Shown here: piece after piece, positions 1-12,080 of the stretch | Position numbering within the stretch: the stretch's first letter is position 1 | Layout of the letters: each line of letters begins with the position of its first letter | NCBI GenBank assembly: GCA_016859345.1 | Contig: CM029129.1 | Location: 15,880,560-15,944,559 of the forward strand | Length of the DNA stretch: 64,000 bases | From: Istiophorus platypterus | Taxonomy: Eukaryota > Chordata > Actinopteri > Istiophoriformes > Istiophoridae | Direction of reading: 5' to 3' | Position numbers and translations under genes: made by a program | The notes under the pieces: generated by a model | Database searches by the model: none | What the model was told of the DNA's origin: nothing | The model's input: the letters and a program-made list of their open reading frames with translations, nothing else

Positions 1-2836
1 TACCCTTAAAGCATACCCAAGTTTGCATGTGTATGTATCTTAATACAATCTTGACAGCTGGTGATGTGAACAGCTGGTTATGCACATTCAGACATCTGTC
101 TAAAACTGAAAAATCCATTAGCAATGTTGCTATTTGTCTTAGTCTGTTCTCTATCCTGTTCTCTGCTGCAACGAACAGCAAAGGGCATTAAAAAGTTATT
201 AAAACCTACTGTGTGGGACCCCAACAACAACACTGAGGAGATGGTGGGTAAACACACACAGATGCATGCATGCAGCTCTTAACCAGAATGCTGTAGGCAG
301 TGGAAAATATGCAAAACTACGGGTAACATCAAATGCTACTGTGCTGTGTGTTCTCTATCTGGTGTGGCCTGGATGAGAGTCTAAGAGGAACAGTATATGT
401 TCGGGCACACACCTGAAAAGAGAGAGAAAATAAAAAAATCTTAAACTCCACATCTACAGTGTACTTCAAAGGCCGCGCTCAAATAATTTTCACACTGCTG
501 GTCACTAGTAAGAAGCTTAAAAAAAACCCAAAAAAAACCCACAAACGGCTGAAAAACATCAATGTGCAGTTGACATAATGACCGTGTCAACACATCATGG
601 ATTCCTTGTCAGTCTGGTGCCTGGCATTAAGCCCAGGCAAAGCCACAGTCACTGGCCTAGAGATTATGCAAAGCCAAATAGGGCAGGATCAGAATGAAAT
701 ACTGTCCGATTTACATAATCAGATAAGTGCAAGTGCTATCTGGCCTCTACATTATACATTTGCAGATTTGGCAGAGAGATGATTTTTAAAAGAGTAAAAA
801 CAGATTGTCTTTCTGCTCTCTACTCAGGATTTTATAGTATTAAATAAATGAATGTTATTTTTATTTAACAGAGCTTCGACTGTTACTAGAAAAGCGCTCC
901 TATGACCCATTTGTGTTTTTATATCTGTGTTTTGTTTTTTTTTGTTGTTTTGGGGGTTTTGTTTGTTTTTTTTTTTTTGTATTGCAGATGTTAGCTCTGC
1001 TGACAGCGTGGTTGGGCTTTTGAACTTAACAGGTACGTTATCATAAATCCATTTTTTTCAAAAGTGACTTTAATTTTTGGTCATGTGCATGAGAAATGAT
1101 ACAAACTGCTCAAACCAAAGTTGCCCTGAGCTGATAGTATTTGTATCCCAGGGGGATAAGATGGAAAAAGCTCTCAGGTATGAAAATGCAACCATCCCTA
1201 ACTATAGAAATATCATTTCCTCTGCATAATGAGAAAATCGCCTCATAAGTGCATCCCTTCCTCTGCTATTCTCTGCAAGTGACATTGAAGGAAGAATGCT
1301 CTCCTCCCCAGCAGAGGGAACTTAATGTGGGAAAAGCCAGACCTAGTTGTACTTTTTTCATGTTGTAAAAATTTTTTCTGGTGATTTTAATGCTGCTAAT
1401 TGTGTGGGTAGAATAGTGACACACTGCTTTCATCGATTGTTTTAACTTATTATAAAGAAAGAAAGAAAGATGAGGGCTGCTGAACATTTCTCACTAATAT
1501 TCTTTTTTTTTTTTTTGGTAGAATCTCTCTTCTAATGGCCTTCACTAATTTGTACATGTTAAAGCAACTCAAGCAAATCACTGCCTACAAATGAACATTC
1601 AGAATAAATTTAGAATACAATAATAAATCTCTGCTGAGTCCAATTTTAACTCAGCAAACCCGAAATGATCAAAATTAGGAAAGCGGTTTTCTCGTAATAA
1701 GGTTTTCCATAATTTGCTTTTATTTAGTCAATTTGCGACCATGTTGATTACATAGCAAGCTAAACAGTGAGCTCTATTTAATCCCCTGAACCTAGAAACA
1801 GAGAGTCGTACTCACTTATCTTTTAGTTGCCTTTACAGTGCCTTTTTTAATTTTCAATCAAACTTTGGAAGCAAATCTGTGGTTACGAGACAAAGCAACA
1901 ACTGTTTCTGTTAATGGAGAGAAAAAGATGAACGGTCTACATAGATCAAGTTGGATACTTGAAACTCTTCTCAGTGAAGGCAGCGAATACAGAAGATGAA
2001 CACACCATACACTCAGAGAACTAGATGGAGTGATAAAGTCCTTACAAAAGACTTATGTAAAGGAATTCTTGCAGTGTTATGGACTCTGCTGATTAGTTTG
2101 CACTTAATTATTTAGCAAAAAAAACAAAGAAATGACCTTCAAAATTACTCAGAGGCCACAATAACATTTCTAATTTGCTTGTTTTGTCCAACTGACATAC
2201 CAAAACCTTTAATATTCAATTTACTGTGATAAAAGTTACAGAAAAAGAGCAAATGGTCACATGTGAGAGGTTGGAATCAAGAAAATATATATCATTTTTG
2301 CATGAAAAATTACTGAAACAATTAATTGATTGCCAGTAGTGTTGCCTAATAATTTTCTGTCAATCGACTAATCAATGCAGCTCTAAGTTGGTTGTTTGTT
2401 TATGTAACTCAAGTAAAGAAACATTTTTAATGACATGTGAATGAGGGAACATTTGATCCTTCATTTGCGGTAAAGGGGTATAATGAAAAGTCTTGTTACT
2501 GCCGTGCTATATGGTAAAATGGTTCTCCAACACAGATAAAGATAAAAACAGACTGACGGATGAAACTCTCTACGCATGTGCTTACTCCAGACTTTCCCCG
2601 GTTTTCAGATGGCACACTGAACCAGATGAATTGAGATATGAGTAGTACGTTGCATTTATGATACAGTCTGTCCTCAGTGCCACTACACATACTACTCTAT
2701 TTTGACAAATTGATCCTACCTCACGCTGCAAAAAGGGTTCAGCAGTATTACATTGTCAATACAGTGGAAAGGTTATTTTAAGATCTGTTAATTGCAGTTC
2801 CAGAAATTTAAAAAAACACAAAGTGTGTTCCATTAC
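1..2836 (-). other. nr3c1: Intron 7 of nr3c1 (partial)
   Basis: The sequence from the exon 7 donor to the window edge. No frame encodes the exon 8 peptide expected next (a segment rich in FDEIR/YIKELGKAI-like words), so the intron continues past position 1. Contents are AT-rich with T-runs near 930-980 and 1503-1516. Confidence 0.85.
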
Positions 2837-2967
2837 CTGTACTGAGCAGTAATAAGACCTTCATGCACAGGTACTCATCGTAGGAGACTTGGAGTCTGAC
2901 AAACTCATTACAGATCTTCAGCATTTGCTCGCACTGGTCAGTCATGAAGGGCAGCTTCATACGTTCT
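2837..2967 (-). CDS. nr3c1: nr3c1 exon 7: ligand-binding domain helices 6-7 region (last exon in window)
   Basis: The 131-nt exon has a CTCCTTTCAG acceptor and an ACAG|GTAATG donor, phase 2 in and phase 1 out. The product begins ERMKLPFMTDQCEQM and ends YLCMKVLLLLST. P690 and Q695 match human P637 and Q642, the pair tied to cortisol selectivity in GR evolution. The final codon is split (G|..), fitting the Val that opens exon 8 in other GRs. Exons 8 and 9, encoding helices 8 to 12 and the stop codon, are beyond the left edge, so the protein here is incomplete at the C-terminus for window reasons, not through mutation. Confidence 0.97.
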
Positions 2968-5807
2968 CTGAAAGGAGGGCAAGGGAAGGGAATGGAGAAA
3001 AGAAGAGATGAGGGGAAAGAGATGGGAGAAATGTAGAACAGACAGAGACCACCGGGGAAGAAACAGAGGAAAAACGGAGAGAAGAGAGAAATACAGATTA
3101 GATTTAAAGCTCTTTCACTCATCCTGTTATTCAATTCTCAATAAACAGCCCCAGCAGGGAAGCACTTCAGCCCTGCAGGAGAAAACCGGACTGTGAAATC
3201 GGTCCTGATGGATTTTCACACCTCACTTCCACTAACACTCAGCCCACATTACTTTCTACCTCTAAAATCAATAATGCACGTTCTCCAGATTCATGGCCCT
3301 GGGATCAGAGCTGTCTATTCATTCTGACCAACTGCAGTGCTACTGGCGATGACTTCTTCACCTCTCCTATCTATTTTTAGCCCTCTTTGAGTTTGCGTGT
3401 CATTTGGGAATGACTCTTCACAGCTCGGGCCCAGCAATTTCTATGCGTTTCCAATAAAGAGGATGAGCTGTTCGCAGGGTGTCAGCAGCAAGGGTTCAGT
3501 GTGTTTGTTGCACCCTTGTCATTCAGCATGAAGTAAACAGCATTTATACTTTGAGCAAAAGAGCACTGCACTTAAGACAACTTCCAAATGGTCAGATAAG
3601 AGTCAGTGGTTATATAATGAAAAAAAAAAAAAAAAAAAAAAAAAAAAAGCCAAGACCTGAACCCCCATCGCGTGTTTGGCAAACTGAAAAGATCAAGATA
3701 TGTTTCAGTGGAAACATGTACTGGAAATTATCATTGAAATGCTTGATCAGAGTTTAAATGTTGTTTACTTTTTCTTTGATTAAATATTTCTTGATTGAAA
3801 TAATAATTTTGCTATTTCAATAGTAGCAAATATTGTAGTATGGCAATTTTGCATTTAGACAAAAATTGCGGTTAAAAAAAAAAAAACAAACAGAAAGTCC
3901 TGTTGTGGGAAACAATCAGCAAAAGCCCACTAAAGTATGTGGAGGTTTGAAGGATTAAGACCGAAGATAATGGATGAAATGGCACAATAATGTTTTACCT
4001 CCCAAACTATTTAAAATCCGAGTTTCCAACGGTACAAACAGTGCTATGGGAACAGACAAGCTAACGGAAGATTAGCCTCTATCCTGCTTCCTCTGGGGAG
4101 GCTGTGGTAAGCACAGATGCATCAAAGCATGATCAATTTCTGCAGCCGATAACTTCTGAAGTAATGAGCCCTTGTAATTAAAATACTGCAGTCGTACCTG
4201 AGCCGTGTCTCTGTGGCTTTAATTTAGCATAGAAGGTTATTTACTTAATGATTCAGTATCCAGTTGATGCCCTCTCGTCTGTCTGCATGAGGGATACGAT
4301 TTCCTGATTGGGATTTTTTTTGTACATCTCTAAACTTGTGGGGTTCTTTCCTATAAATATTTATGTCAATAAATTGCTGCCAATATTCTTATTATCAATG
4401 ATTAAAAAATTATCTACTTTCATCCCTGAAAAAAAAAAAAAGATGTTCCAGTATACGTCTGGGATTAAGCACCTGTGTGCAGGCTGATATACTGATTTAA
4501 CATTGAAATTTAAAAATGAGGATTTCATCATATGGGATGTTTTTGTAATATTCAGATTAATGAACTTCAAGGCTGTATTACAGTAAAGTGATATAACTAT
4601 GTGAGCATAGATTGTTCTACCTGACTCAAATAAACAATTATTTTGTTTTCGACCTTTATTCTTAAAGGAATAGTGCAACGTTTCAGGATATACACTTTAT
4701 AGCTGTATTGGCTTGGGATTTTTGGGGCCGATACTGATACTGAAAATCTGATAAGCATATATCGGCCAAAAACGTAACATACGTAAGATAAATAACTACA
4801 CATAACACAAAAAAAAAATCTGGATATTGACCCTTAAGATATGTGAACTGCACTAAGCTGGACTTTTTATAGCGGAAGAAAAAAAGGGCTCTCAGCACTT
4901 TCAAACTATGTAAAGGTAACACTGATTCCAAATGACCTCAGGTCTAGTTATGCATTTCTGTACTGCAAATTAATTTACCTAATGGCAGAGATTCACACTA
5001 ATACCCATATATCTGTAATAAGCAAAGAATGGCGGATTTATCCACGTAGCTCTAATAAACTTCATATTGTTATTTCTGAGAGTTAGATAAAAAGAGTGAA
5101 TCCAGTCGCATGTCTGTGAGTTAAGAAGCAAAAGCCAGGAGATGATGAGTTTTGTTTAAGATGAAGACTGGAATAAAAAAAGGCGGGGGGGGGGGGGGTC
5201 AGCTGGGACAGCTTTGTGTAAAGTCTCTGAGAAAAAGTTATAAAACCTAATGCCCCGTAAAACAGCAAATGTAATTTTTTTCTCATTTTTGTTTCTTTTT
5301 ATGGATCGAACGATCGAGGTGCTGGCAGGCAGATTTTATAAACCCTGGACATAGTGAGGCTATTTCTTGTCCTCTCTTTCCAATATTTATATAGCCTAAT
5401 TTTCTCCTGGCTCCAACTGCGCTCAGACATGACAGTGGTATCTTCACATCGAAGCCTCCCCGAGAACTACATTTTCAGGGCTTTTTTTCACCCTGGTCCC
5501 ATTTTTAAGGTTAAATACCCTTTACCACACACTGTGTGTCAGGTAGTTGAGTGTTGGCATCGGCAGCTGCTTCTCGTTAACTATCTTGAGACAAAAACTG
5601 CCAAATTTCCAATATACAGTCATTGGCACCTTTGTTTCCTGCCTTCTCCCTCAGCCAGTTGGAGTCATGTATACATACATCGTTGACAGTGTAAACTAAA
5701 TGATGAAGTGAGACTGATACCTCGAAATAAGCAAATGCAAAACAGTACTGGCTCACAAAAGAGAGTAAGGGCTGCATTAATATAGAACAGTTGTCTCTGG
5801 TACGCAC
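2968..5807 (-). other. nr3c1: Intron 6 of nr3c1
   Basis: 2.8 kb with a 30-nt-class A-run at about 3619-3648, a poly-G run at 5185-5198 and a small hairpin repeat at 4726-4767. No coding segment was recognised. Confidence 0.9.
4726..4767. repeat. Small inverted repeat with GGCCGATA/TATCGGCC ends
   Basis: GGCCGATACTGATACTGAAA begins the unit and TATATCGGCC ends it, 8 bp being exactly complementary. Similar GATACTGATA-type stretches bounded by GGCCGATA occur often in fish genomes, so this is probably a fragment of a dispersed element. Confidence 0.45.
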
Positions 5808-5952
5808 TTGTTGATGACGAGATCGGGGGCGAAGCAGAGCATGTTACCGTTGCACTGCTCATACGACCTCCATCCAAGACTGAAGGACATTAGAAAGAGC
5901 CAGGAGCACTGCAGCAATGTCATCTGATCATCCAGGTGCAGGTTGCGGAAGC
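5808..5952 (-). CDS. nr3c1: nr3c1 exon 6: ligand-binding domain helices 4-5 region
   Basis: At 145 nt this equals the mammalian exon size I recall. The acceptor is TTCCCAG, the donor AACAA|GTGCGT, entering in phase 1 and leaving in phase 2. It starts FRNLHLDDQMTLLQCSWLF, the nuclear-receptor signature segment, and goes on through GWRSY to CFAPDLVINK. R664 corresponds to human R611, the arginine that binds the steroid 3-keto group. The segment also forms part of the coactivator groove and chaperone-dependent core. All hallmark positions are kept, so there is no sign of decay. Confidence 0.98.
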
Positions 5953-8385
5953 CTGGGAAGGTCAGATGAAACGGATTCAAAAGAAAACAGACATAGAAAA
6001 AACATAGCAGGCAGAAAGAGAAGCACAGACACATAATCAAACTAGAAAGCAATAATTATCTTTGAGTATTTAGTTGTTAGTTAACAGATTTGTAATTTAT
6101 CATATCATGCATGCTGATATTTCCATCTTATTTTAGGCCAAATGCTGTGGCGTGTGTCATAATTTCATCCTATACATACTTTTCCTTGTCCAAATAAACA
6201 TTAAATAAAACACAGAGCATAATATCTCCATATCTTGATTCCAGGATGATACGGAAACACTGAGGAAAATAAAGGTAATTTCTCAATTAAAACACAATTA
6301 CAGGGTCAGCTTATACAAAACAAAAAAGGGATGATCTAGTTAAGTCAATGTTCAAACTGGATTTAAACTGCAGTTCAGTCGTTTCCACACTGTCAAAACT
6401 ATAAAAGTGGAACTGCACATGAAAAGTCCTTTCAGATTACATTTGTTTTAAACCACGGCTGTTATGTAAGGGCCTCCCCCCGAAGAGGTTTTCCTCACTA
6501 TCATCCTGGCAGGGTGCCAGCTCTGGACAATGCACCCACTACAGGAAGGGAGCCAGATTTTTCCCTCATCATACTGTCTCACACAGAGAAATCACAGGAA
6601 AAAGAGAGAGAGAAAAAAAAAAAAGAAAGCTAACATTTTGGTTTCTCTGAGAAATCTGATCTTAAATCTTTGGTGTGACCAATAGCAACGATTAGAGTGA
6701 GAAGAGAAAATCTCCAAGCAAATACTTGGAGTGATTATCAAGTCATGTGCCTTCTTTCTCATGATTAGAAACTAACATGGGTGGTTAAGATCCCAAACTC
6801 TTTGCGTTTCCTTTTTTGTTTTTGTGGAATGGAAACCGGGTAGCCTTCATACCCAGCAATTATCTTTTTTTCGTGATGTTTATAACATGAATTTACGTTA
6901 CTTTGGGAAACAGTAAAATATAAATATAACCCCATATGAACTGAATCCCACAGCTTTTATTTTGGAGTCATGACTTGATAGAAGCTCATGTTTAGTGTAA
7001 TGCTGTTGACTTGCTCCTCTTTCGACAGTCACTCAGTAATTTGCCACTCTTCAATGAAATAATCCAGAAATTGAAATAATAATTTTATACTTGAAGGGAA
7101 CTTTCAACGTGCTATAGAAACATTTGCTTAACAGAGTTAACGACTTTTAGCAGGTGTTCCGGACGTTATCAGGAACATCGTCATCGTGCACATTCGAAAA
7201 GAAATGACCTGGTCAAAATCTGATCAAAAGTACTTTGGTGAGGTTGGGTGCATAAAATGAATCTTTCTTTCATAAGCCATGATTACTGTATTCTGCTATC
7301 TGTAAGCATAGACTCAGCCATTGAATAGGTCACACATTTCATTACTGAACATGTTTTTCTTTTGCTATACTGCCAAGAGGACTCATTTGGAAAAAAAACA
7401 TAAATAATTGTTTTTCTGTCTTTTTGTTTGTCTGAAGTTGGAAAACACTGATAAATTCCACACTGGCCACCATAGCATCAACTAACATAACTAGAAAATG
7501 ACACCAGATTTCAGTGGGGAAAAAAAAAATTCTAATTCATAGTGAAAGATCTCAATCTGCCCCCAAATTAAATTGGTTCTTCCCTGACCCGTGCCCCCAT
7601 CCCTCCACCGAGTAAAGGGCGAACCGGCTCAGTAGTGTTTGTGTAACCCTGCTGACAAATAAATAAACAAACAAACCAAAAAACAAAGAGACACAGGTGA
7701 TTACATAACCTCCTTGGCAGAGGTAATTAACTGCCTACCAGCCTAACCGTGATTCAGTCAGCAAAGAGATGAACCTCAGTCACACAATGGCCCCTTCTTT
7801 GCTTCTCATTAATTGTATGATTCTACTTGATCAGCTAGAAGCCGCAGCCTAAATCTGAAGAGCCATATCCAAGTTACTAATCTGATTACAGTAATGTCTT
7901 ATTCACTGTTCCAAGCATTAGAGGGAACACTGTGACATTTTTAGTGATGGCAAGTTCTGTTTCTTCGATGGAAATGTCCCATTTTGTATCATTTCCCAGG
8001 TTGACTTGTGGCTATTTGTGTTCTTTGCATTAACTGAGGAATGACAACAATGCTGACAAGCAGATGCTTGGTTAACTAAAGGGCACGGACCAAGGTCTTG
8101 CCACTGTCTTCTAAATATCTATTCTGCAAATATTACAGTGTACAACCAAGGGAGTGTCCATTTTCATTTAAAAGTGATGTAACTTCCGTGACCAGCTGCA
8201 TGTATTCAATGTAACAAATGACTAAACATGCGTATCTTTGTTTTCCATCGCTGATTTGTCTCACTTCACTACACATTAGACCCAGTTGCAAGCTGTCAAT
8301 ACAGCAAGTGACACACTTTGCTTGAGCAGTGGTATGCATCTAAACCAAACCAACGGCAATGCGTGGTTAGGAGCTTTTTTGTTAC
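5953..8385 (-). other. nr3c1: Intron 5 of nr3c1
   Basis: 2.4 kb, containing one dispersed repeat copy at 7542-7728. Otherwise ordinary AT-rich sequence. Confidence 0.9.
7542..7728. repeat. Dispersed teleost repeat, copy 1
   Basis: GGTTCTTCCCTGACCCGTGC, CCTGCTGACAAATAAATAAAC and ATAACCTCCTTGGCAGAGGT occur in the order and spacing of a repeat widespread in fish. The right half matches the copy at 43050-43230 in the same orientation. The transposon class is left open. Confidence 0.65.
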
Positions 8386-8652
8386 CTGGCAGTGACTTGG
8401 CCCACTTGACTGCAGAGATAACCTGCTGCCCACCCAACCTGTTGAGAGTGGTCATGAGCCGCGAAGAGGTGTCAGGCAGTGTGCTGTCATAGCCCGAGTA
8501 GATGATGTCCGGCTCGATGGCCTTAAGCACAGACAGCATGGTGGGCACGAGTTGGGGCATGCACCTGGGGATAACTGAAACGGGCATGTTGCTGATGGGC
8601 TGTGACGTTCCAGGGGTCCGGGGCACTTTCTGCAGCTTCTTGTTTTTCCTTG
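8386..8652 (-). CDS. nr3c1: nr3c1 exon 5: hinge and start of ligand-binding domain
   Basis: The 267-nt exon runs from a CCGCAG acceptor to a GCCAG|GTAACA donor, phase 1 in and out. It encodes the hinge (ARKNKKLQK then a Pro/Thr/Ser/Met stretch), then ligand-binding-domain helices 1 to 3, with recognisable pieces such as IEPDIIYSGYDS and TTLNRLGG. It ends in AVKWAKSLPG. N617 and Q623 (numbering with the insert) correspond to human N564 and Q570, which contact the steroid. The residue after N617 is Arg where human GR has Met565; the mineralocorticoid receptor also has Arg there. The exon is slightly shorter than its mammalian counterpart because the hinge is shorter. Confidence 0.97.
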
Positions 8653-11600
8653 CTGCGGATGGGGTGGGACAGCGAAACAGAGAGGGAGGGAGGGACACGT
8701 GAAACAGAGGGGAACCAGTGAGCAGTGACGATTTATTTTCTTAACTTATTAGACATTAAGCAAATGCACCTATTCTCAACATCCCACATATATTATTTCT
8801 GAACAACAGACAAAAGAGCACTAGAATAAAATCAAAGCAGTGAACTTTTGTTAGAGATTAACGGATTAAACTTTGAAACAATCTGATAGACAGTTGTTTT
8901 TTCTCTAAGGGGGCCTGAACTGTAATGTACAAATTTACAGAGTGTCTGCAGAAAAAGGAAAAATAGGCAAATGGCTCTTCAACCTTAGAGGCTACCTTAG
9001 GGTAATTAAGTACACAAGTTCACCAGGGCTACAAAAAATAACATTTTTTTTTATTGTTAATTAATCCAATATTTCTTTTCTTGACTAATAAGTTATATTA
9101 ATTTGTTTTATAAATTGATGATTTATAGAAAATAGTGAATTATGTCCATCACAGCTTCTGAGATTCCCTGGTTGCATCTTTAATTATCTTGTTTAGTCTG
9201 ATCAACAGTGTAAAACACAAAGATATTCAAATTGCACCTCAACTAGGCACACCACCTGTAAACAACACATTTAAAAAAAAAAATAAAAATTAATAATTAA
9301 ATATTTGAACTCAAAATATTTCATATCAATTAATTCTCAGATCCCTCATCTTAACACTATTCTAAAGCAATTTTTACATGCTGGTTAAATCCTCACCTCA
9401 TTCTTTAACGTGGATGTAAAAAGCAAATGGAGCGCAACACATTAATTAACAATTAAGTTAATTAATAAGTAGTTGGATTAATTAGGTGAAAATAAGAAAG
9501 ATGAGCAGCAACAAATAACAACGATAAAATGAACTGGCCGTAATGAATTTGAACTTGAATTTGATCCCCGTGAGTTCTGACCAACCGATAAAAGGTCAGA
9601 AGAATGCATCATGCTGGTAAGTGCCTGGTCATATAACCACTCCATTTCTCAGGGGAACCATTTTTTCACATTTGCATGTTTTGTAGTTGCTCATTAGTGC
9701 CACAACAGCTATGGCAAATTGTTGTGTTTTTTGCTCCCATTATGTGGCTCATCTGGGCATCTTTTTGATGTTCTCTCCCACTAAATGTGCAAAACGTGTC
9801 AGGAGTTGAGAGGTTACCATGAAAAAACATGTTTTTTCCTACTCGCTACCTTTTACTTTTTTTTTTTTTTTTTTAATTTTCCTTCCCTGGTGTTTCTATG
9901 GCAACTAAGAGCCTTTCTGGTGGGAGTTTGTCTGCTGATGCACTGACGTCCATCAAATCCCTCTCTCTGTCTTTCTGTCTCTCCCTCCCCTGTGAAACTA
10001 CCTTTGCTTCTGTCTGACAAACACAGCGCTCTGTTTGGATGTAAATCTCTCTCAGCAATGATTTGTACAAACTAGTAAAAAAAAAAAAACATGTCAAGCC
10101 CTCAGGGAGGATCAGTTAAAATAACACAAGAAACTAATGCCAAGAACTTGTATTTTAACTGTTGCTTTCCGTGTCATCTTCCTTGACCTTGCCACACCTT
10201 AAATGCTGTGTATTGACCTCAACAAATATACCTTGAAGCAGCATCAGGTGAAAGATCATCAGGTGATCTAAGGCTGTGGACCTGGTATTGACAGCAGATT
10301 AATAATTGATCATTGTGCGAGAGGAGATGGGGCTCCCTCTTTCCTGCCTGGCTTGTATACACCTGGCCTGCATACCAGCTCACGTGTACAGAGACGCACA
10401 ATTATACACAACTGCACACACATGATCCCAGATGTATGACTAACAACAGCCCATCTGCACTGCAGCAACAAATCATTCAGGAGGGCTTGTACATAAATTT
10501 CAAGAACTATTATGATTTTCAAGGTCCTTGTAAGGAAACTTCATTTCAAAAATTTTTCCCCCTATTGTCGTGGAATATCTGTGCTCACATTCAAGGCTTC
10601 CTATGAGAAAAAATTTTCCAAAGATCTGTGGCATATTGCAGAGTCTCTGCACTATACTGGACTATTGACTTTCAGCATATTTTCAGGCCTTATTTTGTCT
10701 TTCTCAAATCTGCAAACTTAAAAAACCATTGTAACCACAAATCCAAAAAAGCCTGCAGGTGATCTGTTTTCATCCCTTTTGTTCTCACTGGTTGGACAAA
10801 CAAAGCACTTTTATTTTAACAAGAGTTAAAATCACAGATCACAGGTTTGTAAAAAAAAGTTTGATCGTATATTACTGTTGTCATCTGCCTTTTAATGAAG
10901 ATATAATGCATTTCAAAGCAACGGCCATGGGCTACTTTACTGTTTGTTTGCATGTTTTTTCCCCCATTTCTCTGTTCGTAGACACATGTTCCCATAATAC
11001 TCAACCTCACTGTTAATATAATGAATACAAAATAAAATATGCCGCCTTTTCCAGTTTTATCCCACCTACAATAACCTTTGGCATCTTTGCAAAAACAATG
11101 CAACTTTCAAGCAAACTATAATAACAGAGCATATTTGATTTAAGTCAATTTGAAAAAATCTCAACTCTCTAAGACATCAGTGAACAGATGGGGTGTTTAA
11201 ATTGACTCTTGCGAAAGTGAAAAAAAATTTGATATATTATAGAGTACCAAGATGTGCTATGCTCCTGTAATCGTGTTTTCTGCCTTCTGTCTTTCAAAAT
11301 AAAAAGCTATAGCCTTGATTAAACCCTGGTAGAGGATGATATTTCAATAGTTGTATATTTACAATAACACCTACAGTGTATTTTCATGAACCTTTCTAGA
11401 ATTAAACACACAAATGTGAATTTAAAATTTGCAACATGGTTTGATTATCCCAGTTACTGTATTTTCTATGATAATTTTATTATACTTTCATTTAAATAAG
11501 TGTGGGAGGGCGACGCTGGGTTAAACAGAAACCAGACATTCTGGAGATAATAGTGGGTGGAAGTCTCACTGGCGTAGGGAAATGTGAATATAGCATGAAA

Positions 11601-11963
11601 ATACTGAATAAAAAATTAAGAGGAAAGTAAAAAGTAAAAAAAGAAAAAGAGAACAGTTCTTCTCATGTGTTTTTTATTTTAAATGTTGCATTATGTATTG
11701 GCATATAGAAACCGTGGCAAAAAAAAAAAGATTTTCATATCAAAGTCCCTCTCTTTTGTCTTCCTGTAAAATATAAAAATACCTTAATGAATTAATCTGA
11801 CACTCTCAGGAGTGTACACATAAATTTATCCACAAAAATGTAATTTGGGCCTACTAGCTCCCCCAGCCCACCCTATAAAACTGTACTTTTAGGGGGTCAG
11901 TTGGTGAACTTGGAGCCTGTGAATGTAGCCCGGCCTGATTTAAAGATGGGTCACCCTGTTTAC
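8653..11963 (-). other. nr3c1: Intron 4 of nr3c1
   Basis: 3.3 kb, AT-rich, with A- and T-runs (near 9043, 9274, 9854, 10078). No repeat family or coding segment was recognised. Confidence 0.9.
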
Positions 11964-12080
11964 CTTCCAAGTTCATTCCGGCTTGAAGACATTTCCTGAA
12001 GCGGCAGGCCGGACAGTTCTTCCTGCGGATCTTATCTATGATGCAGTCGTTCCTCCCCGCACAGAGGTAGTTGTGTTGGC
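11964..12080 (-). CDS. nr3c1: nr3c1 exon 4: second zinc finger and start of nuclear localisation signal
   Basis: This 117-nt exon matches the mammalian exon 4 size I recall. The acceptor is TTTTTTACAG and the donor is GAAG|GTAAAC, phase 1 in and out. The translation begins GQHNYLCAGRNDCIIDKIRR and continues with the C-terminal part of the second finger to MNLE. It differs from human GR at only about one position (Phe for Tyr in CRFRKC). The AGRND D-loop, which makes the dimer contact on palindromic response elements, is intact, as are the four finger cysteines. The basic run at the end continues into exon 5 (ARKNKK) to form the NL1 nuclear localisation signal. Confidence 0.98.

Noticed and set aside
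1..2836. Search for nr3c1 exons 8 and 9 at the left end
   Set aside because: No frame gives the expected ligand-binding-domain peptides, so those exons lie outside the window.
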